A DNA stretch of 64,000 nt from Cyclobacteriaceae bacterium (GTDB taxonomy: Bacteria > Bacteroidota > Bacteroidia > Cytophagales > Cyclobacteriaceae), in the NCBI GenBank assembly GCA_030584025.1, contig CP129487.1:3315001-3379000 (forward strand), given 5' to 3'. Below, piece after piece: positions 25,878-33,725 of the stretch. The translations under genes and the position numbers were made by a program. Numbering within the stretch: the first letter of the stretch is position 1; the number at the start of each line of letters is the position of its first letter. A model generated the notes under the pieces. It saw nothing but the letters and a program-made list of their open reading frames with translations, had not been told where the DNA came from and made no database searches.

Positions 25878-26638
25878 GTTGAAAACGGATTGAAGTTTCG
25901 AACATCAAAAGAATCATATGCTTCCTTGCTGATGGAATAGAATTTCACTTCATCGCCTGGTTGAAAAAACACCAATAATTCATATAAACTTGTGCCTTTA
26001 CCCAAGCCTGTGTCGACACAGGCCTGGGGGGTAAATAGTTGAAGGGGTGTTCTTCCGATAACATTCCATCCTCCCGGTGAATCAAGCGGATAAATGCCGG
26101 TTTGATTACCGGCAATACCCACGCTACCGGCAGGCACATGCTTACGTGGTGTAGATAATCGGGGTGTGGCAATTTTATCATCCACAATGCCCATGTAGGC
26201 AAAGCCAGGCAAAAACCCCAGCATGTAAACCCGATACGTTTGCTGTGTATGAAGTTCAATCACCTGATCAACGGAAAGTTTATGAGTTTTGGCCAGCGAC
26301 TTTATATCAAAGCCAAATTCAGAATCATAACATACAGGAATACGAAGTTTTCGAGCAGGCAATATTTCTCTTTCCTTACATGCTTTTAAGGCGCGTTCCA
26401 TTTCATGGGTCACCCATTCAAATGCCGATGGGTGGTACTTGCGAATAACATGAACATCATACACAACAGTTAATGTGCAGTAGGCAGGTATCAAATCTTT
26501 CCAAAACGGATTGGGATGCCGATGTAAATACTGAAACAGCCTGAAAACCCGGTCGTTAATAGCCACATCCATTTTATCACCCAAACAAACCGTTAGGGCA
26601 TTTTCACTTATTGGATATATCGAAACGAGCTCTGACAA
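25874..26638 (-). CDS. pxpB: 5-oxoprolinase subunit PxpB (KipI-like)
   Basis: The KipI/YbgJ-type subunit of 254 residues. Signatures are 'TVVYDV' (about 57-62), 'IPVCYDSEFGFDI', 'FLPGFAYMG', 'TPRKHVPAGSVGIAGNQTGIYP' (in parts) and 'GGWNVIGRTP'. It is the first of the three pxp genes. The start codon is a TTG that immediately follows the stop of the MarR gene, so translation probably depends on MarR translation. The MarR regulator is thus a likely controller of pyroglutamate use. Confidence 0.93.
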   Translation of the reverse strand: MSELVSIYPISENALTVCLGDKMDVAINDRVFRLFQYLHRHPNPFWKDLIPAYCTLTVVYDVHVIRKYHPSAFEWVTHEMERALKACKEREILPARKLRIPVCYDSEFGFDIKSLAKTHKLSVDQVIELHTQQTYRVYMLGFLPGFAYMGIVDDKIATPRLSTPRKHVPAGSVGIAGNQTGIYPLDSPGGWNVIGRTPLQLFTPQACVDTGLGKGTSLYELLVFFQPGDEVKFYSISKEAYDSFDVRNFNPFST

Positions 26639-27091
26639 TTAACCACGTAGTTTATCCAACAAAAAATTCAATTGCTGCGCTTCGGCTTTTGTCAGGTTTT
26701 TTAAAGTCGACTGCCAGGCATCGGATGAGCGATCAATTTTAGTCAATACTGTCAATCCTTTGTCAGTAATGCTGATGTCGACTTGCCTGCGGTTGTTCTT
26801 GCAGATTTCGCGCTTTACCAAACCCTTTACACGAAGTTTCTCCACCAGGCGTGTGGCGTTACTGTTCTTGTCAATCATGCGGCAGGTGATGTCGGCCAGC
26901 ATCATGGGCTTGGGGTGACTTCCGCGCAGAATACGCAATACATTAAACTGTTCCGGAGTAACATCAAACGTTTTCAAAAACGTTGCGTTCAGATTATACA
27001 ACCAGCTTCCGGTAAACAAAATGTTTACAGCCGCCTTTTGAAATTCGCTTTGAAATTTTTCCTGTTTAACTTCACTCTCAATGGAAGGCAT
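26639..27091 (-). CDS. MarR family transcriptional regulator
   Basis: A winged-helix repressor of 150 residues. The DNA-binding core is 'LADITCRMIDKNSNATRLVEKLRVKGLVKREICKNNRRQVDISITDKG' (about 80-128, read in parts), with helices for dimer formation on each side. It is immediately upstream of pxpB and diverges from the YdeI-like gene. The operator in front of it recurs 8 kb away in the pirin/dioxygenase divergon, so it may act like MhqR, releasing DNA in response to quinone-like compounds. That role is inferred. Confidence 0.92.
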   Translation of the reverse strand: MPSIESEVKQEKFQSEFQKAAVNILFTGSWLYNLNATFLKTFDVTPEQFNVLRILRGSHPKPMMLADITCRMIDKNSNATRLVEKLRVKGLVKREICKNNRRQVDISITDKGLTVLTKIDRSSDAWQSTLKNLTKAEAQQLNFLLDKLRG

Positions 27092-27121
27092 AGCGCTGAA
27101 TAGTTAACAAAATCAAAATTA

Positions 27122-27144
27122 ATACAATAGTTGTAGATACAATT
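27122..27144. promoter_or_regulatory. MarR operator between marR-like and YdeI-like genes
   Basis: TTGTAGATACAA (27131-27142) is a palindrome with one mismatch, and the 23-bp block around it matches 18882-18904 at 19 positions. It ends 5 bases before the YdeI-like start codon and 31 bases before the MarR start, so it is placed for autorepression and for control of the divergent gene. Confidence 0.65.
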
Positions 27145-27149
27145 AAACC

Positions 27150-27662
27150 ATGATCGCTTTTACCGCCACCATACAACGTTTCGACAAAAAGGGAGAAAAA
27201 ACCGGCTGGAGCTATATTGAAATCAGTGCCGCTCATGCTAAAAAACTGAAACCGGATACGAAAACATCCTTTCGGGTGAAAGGAAAACTGGACCAGTTCA
27301 CCATCAAACAAATTGCGGTAATCCCGATGGGTGATGGAAAATTTATCATCCCCTTCAACGCCACCATGCGCAAAGGCACCGGCAAAAAACATGGGGATAA
27401 AATAAAAGTTGTGCTTGAGCCTGATGAAAGCAAGTTTGTAATGAATGCCGATTTTGTTGCCTGCCTGAAAGATGATCCGATGGCGAACACTTTTTTCAAA
27501 ACATTACCAGCCGGACACCAACGCTATTTCAGTAAGTGGATCGACAGCGCCAAGACAACACAAACCAAAACCAAACGAATTGTAATGGCTGTTAATGCAC
27601 TCGCGCGAAAAATGGGTTTCCCGGAAATGCTGCGGGAGGAGAAGCGAAATAAGTACAGTTAA
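27150..27662 (+). CDS. YdeI/OmpD-associated family protein with DUF1905 domain
   Basis: A cytoplasmic protein of 170 residues. The N-terminal DUF1905 beta-barrel-like domain covers about 1-95 ('WSYIEISAAHAKKLKP', 'VKGKLDQFTIKQIAVIPMGDGKFIIPFNA', 'GKKHGDKIKVVLEPD' in parts). The C-terminal 'bacteriocin-protection'/YdeI motif covers about 100-165 ('FKTLPAGHQRYFSKWIDSAKTTQTKTKRI'). Function unknown; a stress role is suspected. The operator overlapping its promoter suggests control by the divergent MarR regulator. Confidence 0.82.
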   Translation: MIAFTATIQRFDKKGEKTGWSYIEISAAHAKKLKPDTKTSFRVKGKLDQFTIKQIAVIPMGDGKFIIPFNATMRKGTGKKHGDKIKVVLEPDESKFVMNADFVACLKDDPMANTFFKTLPAGHQRYFSKWIDSAKTTQTKTKRIVMAVNALARKMGFPEMLREEKRNKYS

Positions 27663-27681
27663 CAATTGACAATTATTCTGA

Positions 27682-28179
27682 CTACCTGGACAGTTTATAA
27701 AGAAACTCATCTGCTTCCCACTTACCGTCCTTTTCGCGTTCAAGAACGGCTTTGAGTTGACTTTCATTCAGGCGTTCGTAAATCAGGCGAGTCTTTTTAT
27801 CGGGCGCTTCAAATACAGCTTTGTTTTTACTCAGGCTTAGTAATGGATATTCGTAGGGCTTATCTTTTTCTTCCCATGCAATATTGCCGCGATTAAAATG
27901 CCTGAGTTTCATCACCGGCACACCCGCATCGGATTGCTCAATGACGATAAATTCATAGAACATGATTTTCCCATCTTTCACACAACGAAAGGCACACACC
28001 ATGTTATCGCCCATCGCCTCACTCCAATACTCTTCCATAGCTCCCCAGGCCATACTGCCAACCCATTTGCCGGAAATAAAATTAAGCTCATTCAATTCGG
28101 CTTTTGTCTGACCCGCTGCGTGAAACACTATAAAGATCAGACTGATGAATATCCATGCTTTTAATCCAGATTGCTTCAT
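27682..28179 (-). CDS. DUF6265 family exported protein
   Basis: A 165-residue protein from the ATG at 28179, which gives a proper signal peptide (about 1-22, ends 'FHAAGQ'); the longer frame from 28272 runs into the GH15 gene. The mature part 'LNFISGKWVGSMAWGAMEEYWSEAMGDNMVCAFR' (read in parts) has the DUF6265 lipocalin-like pattern, followed by beta strands. Function unknown; it may bind a small hydrophobic ligand. It lies 43 bases after GH15 on the same strand. Confidence 0.75.
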   Translation of the reverse strand: MKQSGLKAWIFISLIFIVFHAAGQTKAELNELNFISGKWVGSMAWGAMEEYWSEAMGDNMVCAFRCVKDGKIMFYEFIVIEQSDAGVPVMKLRHFNRGNIAWEEKDKPYEYPLLSLSKNKAVFEAPDKKTRLIYERLNESQLKAVLEREKDGKWEADEFLYKLSR

Positions 28180-28222
28180 ATGATCAAGATAGGGATTAAA
28201 ACCATGTTGACAACGCAGAGCT

Positions 28223-29998
28223 TTACTTGAATGTCGGCATATCCAGTTTTTTTGAAATGCGAAACGCTGCATTTATCAACCCCACGTGGCTGTACGTTTG
28301 CGGAAAGTTACCCCACTGCGAGCCATCCAGCCCGACATCTTCACTGAAAATACCGAGGTGATTGGCATACGGTAAAATTCCATCCAACGTTCGGATGGCA
28401 TCGTCTACCCTGCCTACACAGGCCAGCGCATCCACATACCAGAAAGCACACACCAAAAACGTGGCTTCAGGTTTTCCGAAATCATCCGGATGAACGTAGC
28501 GATAAAATAATCCCTGATCAGTTTTTAGTTTGGCCTCCAATTGCTTCAGGTGCTCGTGTGTTTTAGGCAAACGCGGATCGAGGTAGTTCATCGTAATCAA
28601 CTTCAGCGTACTCGCATCCAGGTTAGGTGAGCCAACCGCCTGCGTATACACTTGTTGCTGTGGATCATAACAGCGTTCAATACGATCAATCGCCAACGCT
28701 TCAATTTTTAATGCACGTGCACAGAGGTCGGCATTTTCGGTAAGCCTGCCGATCTTCAACGCGGCTTTGCTTCCCGCCCAATGAAACAACATGGTGTAGG
28801 AATGGACTTGCTTTACATTTCTGAATTCCCACAAACCCGCATCGGGTTCATCCATGGTTCGTTCAATAGAAGCCAGCAATCGATCAATTAATCGCGTGTA
28901 GGAATTTTTCTTGGCGATGGAGAGTCGTTTATCAATAAACAAGGGAAGCAAGCTTACCAACACCTGCCCATACACATCATTTTGAATCTGGATGTACGCT
29001 TTATTCCCAATCCGTACGGGTTGATTGCCCAGATAACCTTCCAGGTCGATGTGAATCTCTTCCAGGTCTTTTTTACCGGTAATGCTGTACATGGGTTGTA
29101 TGCGATCTTCTTCCGTGATCAGAATATTCTGAATGTATTCGAAGTAGCGTTCCAGTTCATCAAAGTGGCCAATCTCGTTAAATGCCTTCAATGTGTAGTA
29201 CGCATCGCGAAACCAGCAATAGCGATAATCCCACGTACGCGAACTGCCGTGGTGTTCAGGCAAACTGGTAGTACCCGAGGCAATGATGCCACCCGTGTCT
29301 TCATACTGATGAAGTTTTAACACCAAGGCCGATCGAATAATCTGATCCTGATAAATATCGGGCAGGTAGGTGCTCTTGATCCAGCCTTGCCAATAGCGAA
29401 CAGTTTTATTTATGAAATCCTCCGCGGTGGCTTTCAGTGCAGCCTCCAACGGTTCGCCATAGGTAAACACGAGGTACCGGTTTTGATCCAACACAAACGA
29501 CTGCTCCTCTACAATATGCGATAAGGAAACATCGGTGGTCAGGCGCACCTGCATGGAAAAATTCAAAAAACGTAAATGGTTGCTGCCCTGCACCACATCG
29601 GGTGACTTTTTTCCATAATTACTTACCGGCCGGCAACGCACGGTTATTTGCGGACTTCCCTCCAACAGTTCAATCTTGCGTACAAGCATCAAGGGCTTGA
29701 AGTAGCGCTCAAATTGCGAAAAGCGTGGTGCGCAGTCGATGACTTTAAATTTTCCGCTGGCACATTCAAACTCTGTACACAATACGTTGGTGTTGGGTAT
29801 ATAATATTGATGACTCTTATATTCACCAACTGGTGTAATAGAAAACTCACCTCCTTTTTTCGAATCCAGCAATCCACCAAAAACAAAATCGCTGTCGAAG
29901 CGGGGCATACACATCCACTGAACTTTGGCCGCATGATCGATGTAGGCAATGTAGGAGCAATTGCCAACGATACCCATGTTGTATTTGTGTATGCTCAT
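28223..29998 (-). CDS. Glycoside hydrolase family 15 protein (trehalase or glucoamylase type)
   Basis: A cytoplasmic protein of 591 residues with an N-terminal beta-sandwich (about 1-220) and an (alpha/alpha)6 barrel (about 230-585). The 'SLPEHHGSSRTWDYRYCWFRDAYYTL' segment (read in parts) is the GH15 active-site entry. Members hydrolyse alpha-glucosidic bonds with inversion; catalytic glutamates are expected but I did not assign them. It overlaps the trehalose-phosphate synthase/phosphatase gene by four bases, so trehalose hydrolysis, as in mycobacterial GH15 trehalase, is the best guess. Co-expression of synthesis and breakdown would allow fast turnover. Confidence 0.88.
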   Translation of the reverse strand: MSIHKYNMGIVGNCSYIAYIDHAAKVQWMCMPRFDSDFVFGGLLDSKKGGEFSITPVGEYKSHQYYIPNTNVLCTEFECASGKFKVIDCAPRFSQFERYFKPLMLVRKIELLEGSPQITVRCRPVSNYGKKSPDVVQGSNHLRFLNFSMQVRLTTDVSLSHIVEEQSFVLDQNRYLVFTYGEPLEAALKATAEDFINKTVRYWQGWIKSTYLPDIYQDQIIRSALVLKLHQYEDTGGIIASGTTSLPEHHGSSRTWDYRYCWFRDAYYTLKAFNEIGHFDELERYFEYIQNILITEEDRIQPMYSITGKKDLEEIHIDLEGYLGNQPVRIGNKAYIQIQNDVYGQVLVSLLPLFIDKRLSIAKKNSYTRLIDRLLASIERTMDEPDAGLWEFRNVKQVHSYTMLFHWAGSKAALKIGRLTENADLCARALKIEALAIDRIERCYDPQQQVYTQAVGSPNLDASTLKLITMNYLDPRLPKTHEHLKQLEAKLKTDQGLFYRYVHPDDFGKPEATFLVCAFWYVDALACVGRVDDAIRTLDGILPYANHLGIFSEDVGLDGSQWGNFPQTYSHVGLINAAFRISKKLDMPTFK

Positions 29999-32214
29999 TT
30001 GTTCAGTTGAGTAAGTAATCCTAAAACTTCTTTTTGCGTAGGCAAGATGTATTGTGCCTGGGTGATGCCCGGCCCTACTTTTATAGTCAACGCTGAATGT
30101 TCAAGCGCATGAAACATGTCTTCATCGGTTTTATCATCACCGATTACCAATACAAAATCGGCAGGCTTACGCTCAAGCACTTTGCGCGCGGCTGATCCTT
30201 TATCAATACCGGCTACACGCACTTCAATTACTTTATTGCCGTCAATAACCTGAAGCTGTGCATTGCGAATGAGATGAAAGAGGTTGTCGAGCAATTCGCG
30301 TGAGCGCACAAACCCCAGTTCTGCTTCTACATTTCGGTAATGCCACGCTAGTGTATGATTTTTTTCTTCCACAAATGAACCCGGGCAACGCTGCACAAAC
30401 ATATTGAAGCTGGGTCGGATAAGCGGCTTCCACGTTTGGTCTATTGAGTTACCGTGCATCCACGGCTCGCCCTTCATACGAATAGACGCGCCATGCTCTG
30501 CCACCAGGTTAAGCGGCAAATCATCAAACCACTCCTCCAATATATCGCTGTTGCGCCCACTGATGATGGTAATCTCAGTATGCTTTTCTGATGCCAATGC
30601 TTCCAGTAACTTCAACAACTTTTCATCCGGGCGTGCTTCGCGCGGATGGCGGGCAAACGGAACCAACGTTCCGTCATAATCCAGAAACAAGTGCCTCGTT
30701 TTTGCTTGTGAAAAATTTGAAATGACTTGTTTACGGATGGAATCATTGACCAGCTTGAGTTTTCTCCTTTCCTGCAAAACTTTCACTTCTTTTAACTGAT
30801 CCAGAAAATCCTTCACCCAATCGGTAACGGTATACTCTACCAATCGCTTTTGCATGCGCGCCATATGTTCGCGTTGCTCCGGCAATTCCATAGTTAGCGC
30901 TTTATTAATCGAGTCCGACAACTCATCAATATCTAATGGATTAACCAGAATGGCTTCGCCTAACTCGTTTGCTGCACCTGCCAACTCGCTTAAAATGAGC
31001 ACACCCCGTTGCGCCACGCGACTGGCTACATATTCCTTAGCCACCAGGTTCATACCATCTCGAAGTGGAGTAATCAGTCCTACATCGGCTGCCTGGTACA
31101 TGGCACATAATTCATCAAAAGGCATGTGGCCATACCGGTAAATTACGGGTTGCCAATCCAGCGTTGACCACTTTCCATTTATGCGCCCCACCTGTTCTTC
31201 AATCAGGTTTTTGCGTTCGTTATATTTTGAAATGATTTCACGAGAGGGAACCACAACCAAAACAAGCACCACTTTTTTGTGCCATTCGGCATGTTGCTCC
31301 AGAAAACGTTCATAGCCGCTTAAGCGATTGGTGACACCTTTGGTATAATCCAGTCGATCAACCGAAAAGATAATTTTCTTCTCCGAAAAATTTTTCAGGA
31401 TTTCATTCTTCTTCTGAATGACGTCATCATCGTGTGTAGCGTTATGAAATTTGTCGTAATCAATACCCAATGGAAACAAATCAGCTTTGGCAATTCGATC
31501 ACCCATGTTGATGGAACGAAACTGATGATCATAGCCGGCAATCATGCGAACAGCCTTTAAGAAATGCTGCACGTATTCGTGCGTATGAAACCCGATCAAA
31601 TCGGCACCCAACATGCCGCGAACAATTTTTTCTTTCCAGGATCGGTGCAGTAACCGAAACACTTCGTAAGAAGGGAACGGAATGTGCAAGAAAAATCCGA
31701 TGGATACTTCCGGAAATTTTTCCCGGATCATCTCCGGTAACAAAAACAATTGGTAATCATGTATCCAGATTACATCATCGGGCCGGATGATCGCAGCCAG
31801 CTTTTCGGCAAACATGCGGTTTACCTGTTCGTACGCTTCAAAGTAAGCGCTATCGAACACGGCATACGTGGCGAAGTAATGCAGCGTGGGCCAAAGCGTG
31901 GCGTTCGAAAAACCATTATAATAGCGGCTATAGAGTTTTGTCTCTATAAAAATAGGTTCAATCTCAAACGACTGCGTTTCGGGCTGCGGAAGCGATGCAA
32001 ATTTATCCCAACGCTTTTCGGGAAAATCCGCGCTGCCGATCCATAGCTTTTCCGAGAACTCGGTATCGGTAGCATGCCGGTCGAAATAACTTTTTAGTGC
32101 CGATACCAATCCGCCATCGCTGGGCTGCAAGGTAATTTTGCCGCTTCGTTCAAGAAGTTTGAAGGGCAACCGATTGGACACCACAACCAGTCGTTTCTTG
32201 GTTTTTGATTCCAT
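29995..32214 (-). CDS. otsAB: Fused trehalose-6-phosphate synthase / trehalose-6-phosphatase
   Basis: A bifunctional enzyme of 739 residues from ATG 32214; a TTG two codons upstream is less likely. The N-terminal GT20 synthase (about 1-480) joins UDP-glucose and glucose-6-phosphate; markers are 'VVSNRLPF', 'IWIHDYQLFLLPEMIR', 'FFLHIPFPS', 'DRLDYTKGV' and 'RDGMNLVAKEYVA'. The C-terminal HAD-type phosphatase (about 500-739) has 'FLDYDGTLVPF' and 'IGDDKTDEDMF' and makes free trehalose, an osmoprotectant. Fusion of the two steps is known in Bacteroidota and eukaryotes. It forms an operon with the GH15 gene. Confidence 0.95.
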   Translation of the reverse strand: MESKTKKRLVVVSNRLPFKLLERSGKITLQPSDGGLVSALKSYFDRHATDTEFSEKLWIGSADFPEKRWDKFASLPQPETQSFEIEPIFIETKLYSRYYNGFSNATLWPTLHYFATYAVFDSAYFEAYEQVNRMFAEKLAAIIRPDDVIWIHDYQLFLLPEMIREKFPEVSIGFFLHIPFPSYEVFRLLHRSWKEKIVRGMLGADLIGFHTHEYVQHFLKAVRMIAGYDHQFRSINMGDRIAKADLFPLGIDYDKFHNATHDDDVIQKKNEILKNFSEKKIIFSVDRLDYTKGVTNRLSGYERFLEQHAEWHKKVVLVLVVVPSREIISKYNERKNLIEEQVGRINGKWSTLDWQPVIYRYGHMPFDELCAMYQAADVGLITPLRDGMNLVAKEYVASRVAQRGVLILSELAGAANELGEAILVNPLDIDELSDSINKALTMELPEQREHMARMQKRLVEYTVTDWVKDFLDQLKEVKVLQERRKLKLVNDSIRKQVISNFSQAKTRHLFLDYDGTLVPFARHPREARPDEKLLKLLEALASEKHTEITIISGRNSDILEEWFDDLPLNLVAEHGASIRMKGEPWMHGNSIDQTWKPLIRPSFNMFVQRCPGSFVEEKNHTLAWHYRNVEAELGFVRSRELLDNLFHLIRNAQLQVIDGNKVIEVRVAGIDKGSAARKVLERKPADFVLVIGDDKTDEDMFHALEHSALTIKVGPGITQAQYILPTQKEVLGLLTQLNK

Positions 32215-32332
32215 TGACAACAGGTGGTTGGTTAAACAAGAGGCGCAAAAATCGGGAATTAGGGGGTGGTCGACAAGGAAAACCCTTCAATTTGTCAGGA
32301 AAATGAGGATTTAGCGAAAGTCCTAAAAACAA

Positions 32333-32364
32333 AAAGACCTTTACAAACGTGTGCAAAGGTCTTT
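32333..32364 (-). terminator. Rho-independent terminator after the tRNA remnant
   Basis: A perfect 10-bp stem (AAAGACCTTT/AAAGGTCTTT, 32333-32342 and 32355-32364) followed on the minus strand by a T-rich tract. It sits after the decayed tRNA 3' fragment at 32372-32397, as expected if that fragment was once a gene with its own terminator. Confidence 0.75.
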
Positions 32365-32371
32365 ATCTATT

Positions 32372-32397
32372 TTCATTGGAAGTTGAGGGATCCCCCG
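32372..32397 (-). pseudogene. Decayed tRNA-Val 3' fragment
   Basis: This block aligns with the 3' end of the intact tRNA-Val and its flank: 16 of 19 bases match over 'TTCA..GAGGGA', then six bases of the T loop are missing and CCCCGA resumes. It lacks the anticodon and D arms. It is followed by its own terminator (32333-32364), so it looks like the remains of a tandem tRNA copy. Confidence 0.6.
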
Positions 32398-32426
32398 AAA
32401 TCACTCAACATAAAAAGGTCTAAAAC

Positions 32427-32452
32427 AAAAAAGCCTCAGAAACCTGAGGCTT
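32427..32452 (-). terminator. Rho-independent terminator of tRNA-Val
   Basis: On the minus strand a 9-bp stem AAGCCTCAG/CTGAGGCTT (32431-32452) with a 4-base loop is followed by a run of T (32425-32430). It is 17 bases past the tRNA 3' end. Confidence 0.85.
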
Positions 32453-32468
32453 AATTGCTTTTCTTCAG

Positions 32469-32543
32469 TGGGAGCTGAGGGATTCGAACCCCCGACCCTC
32501 TGCTTGTAAGGCAGATGCTCTGAACCAGCTGAGCTAAGCTCCC
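32469..32543 (-). tRNA. tRNA-Val, anticodon TAC
   Basis: A 75-base cloverleaf on the minus strand. Acceptor stem GGGAGCT/AGCTCCC with discriminator A, D arm GCTC...GAGC, anticodon stem TCTGC/GCAGA around loop CTTACAA (anticodon TAC, reads GUA and by wobble other valine codons), and T arm with GGTTCGAAT. CCA is not encoded, as in most Bacteroidota tRNAs. Terminated by the hairpin at 32427-32452 and preceded by a partial copy of its own 5' end. Confidence 0.96.
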
Positions 32544-32550
32544 AAAATGC

Positions 32551-32590
32551 GCTGAACCTCCCGATAGCTATCGGGAGAGCTAAGCTCCCG
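32551..32590 (-). pseudogene. Partial tRNA-Val 5' copy split by a perfect palindrome
   Basis: The 13 bases GAGCTAAGCTCCC that encode the 5' end of the tRNA (32531-32543) recur at 32577-32589, and CTGAACC (the D-loop side) recurs at 32553-32558 and nearby. Between the two parts, in place of the D-loop bases AGCT, lies the perfect palindrome TCCCGATAGCTATCGGGA (32559-32576). The copy stops before the anticodon arm, so it cannot make a tRNA. Confidence 0.65.
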
Positions 32591-32672
32591 TTAAGGACTG
32601 CAAAAGTAGTAGAGATTTTTAATTCTACAAATCCCTCATTCCAGTCATGGATAGAATCTTTCCGGATTTACG

Positions 32673-33563
32673 TTAACCAACTTTTAACAGCTCCCTTGCT
32701 TCAAAATCTTTTCGCTTCCTCTTCCATCGCTTGTGCGACCACAACCAAAACGGAGGGTTCGCTTTTATGTCGGCCTCCAGGTGTTGCGTATGTAGTTCTG
32801 TAATGCTGCCATGAGGCATTTCATTAGGCTCTTCACAAATCAACCTGTACTCGGTTTGATAATGCCCCCGCTTTAACCGATGGATTACCCCGTAGATAAC
32901 CGGAGTATTAAAATCACGTGCAAATTTCTCGGTTCCAAACTGTACACCCGTTTCCTGGTTCAGAAATTCAAGCCAGTAAGGCTGTTGTGTTCGTTTGGGG
33001 CATTGATCCGAGCCGAAGATCACGGCCATTGGTCTTTCGCCATCCGCTTCCACGAGTTGTTTCACCTGGCTGTAGTTTTTCATCCACAGTCCATAGCGCG
33101 AACGACTAGCCAGAATTTTTGTATTCATGAACGCATTGGCCAATGGGGTATAGAGCGCAACCGGCTGATGCAAAATATCCATGCCAATAGAAACTGCAAA
33201 TAACTCCCAGTTTCCATAATGCCCGCCAACAAGTGTAACGTGTTGCCCGCGTTTAAAATACGTTTCTAAAATTTCAGGGTTACGATGCGTAAACCGTTTC
33301 TTAACTTCTGATTTCGAAATGGTAAACGCCTTGATTGACTCCACGATTAAATCACAAAAATGAACATAAAAGGTTCGCTCAATTTGCCGGCATTGTTGTT
33401 TTGAAAAATGTGGAAATGAGTTTTCAATATTTGTTCGCACCACCCGCTTCCGATAGCCAATCAGAACGTACATAACCACAAACATCACATCGGATAGTCT
33501 GTATAAGAACCAGCTGGGCATACTGCTGACGGGCAGAATAACGAGGTAGAAGAGTAGGCGCAT
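32673..33563 (-). CDS. Lysophospholipid acyltransferase family protein (LpxL/HtrB type)
   Basis: A membrane-associated acyltransferase of 296 residues that adds secondary acyl chains to lipid A or a related lipid. The N-terminal anchor (about 2-36) is followed by the catalytic HX4E motif H115-YGNW-E120, then 'GSDQCPKRTQQPYWLEFLNQ' and a C-terminal 'PPFWLWSHKRWKRK' (RW-type) motif typical of LpxL/LpxM. It is a single gene on the minus strand. Confidence 0.9.
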   Translation of the reverse strand: MRLLFYLVILPVSSMPSWFLYRLSDVMFVVMYVLIGYRKRVVRTNIENSFPHFSKQQCRQIERTFYVHFCDLIVESIKAFTISKSEVKKRFTHRNPEILETYFKRGQHVTLVGGHYGNWELFAVSIGMDILHQPVALYTPLANAFMNTKILASRSRYGLWMKNYSQVKQLVEADGERPMAVIFGSDQCPKRTQQPYWLEFLNQETGVQFGTEKFARDFNTPVIYGVIHRLKRGHYQTEYRLICEEPNEMPHGSITELHTQHLEADIKANPPFWLWSHKRWKRKRKDFEARELLKVG

Positions 33564-33699
33564 AGGTTAAAATCCCATAAGAATAGGGAGATATTGATAA
33601 ACCGCAACCATTAATTGGCAAAACCTTCACTTCACCTGTTCAAATTATATCTTGTCTAAACAATAAAGCCTGCCCGGCTTTGGTTTGAACTTTGTATAG

Positions 33700-33707
33700 T
33701 ATTTTTG
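33700..33707 (+). promoter_or_regulatory. Promoter -7 box of the AsmA-like gene
   Basis: TATTTTTG (33700-33707) matches TAnnTTTG, with TTTG at 33679-33682 as a -33 element 17 bases upstream. The TTG start codon of the AsmA-like gene follows 18 bases later. Confidence 0.55.
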
Positions 33708-33725
33708 TAAAACCATTTTTTAAGC

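Noticed and set aside
32559..32576. Phage or island attachment site at tRNA-Val
   Set aside because: The 13-base duplication is at the 5' end of the tRNA rather than the usual 3' end, only 46 bases apart, and no integrase lies nearby; decay of a tandem copy is simpler.
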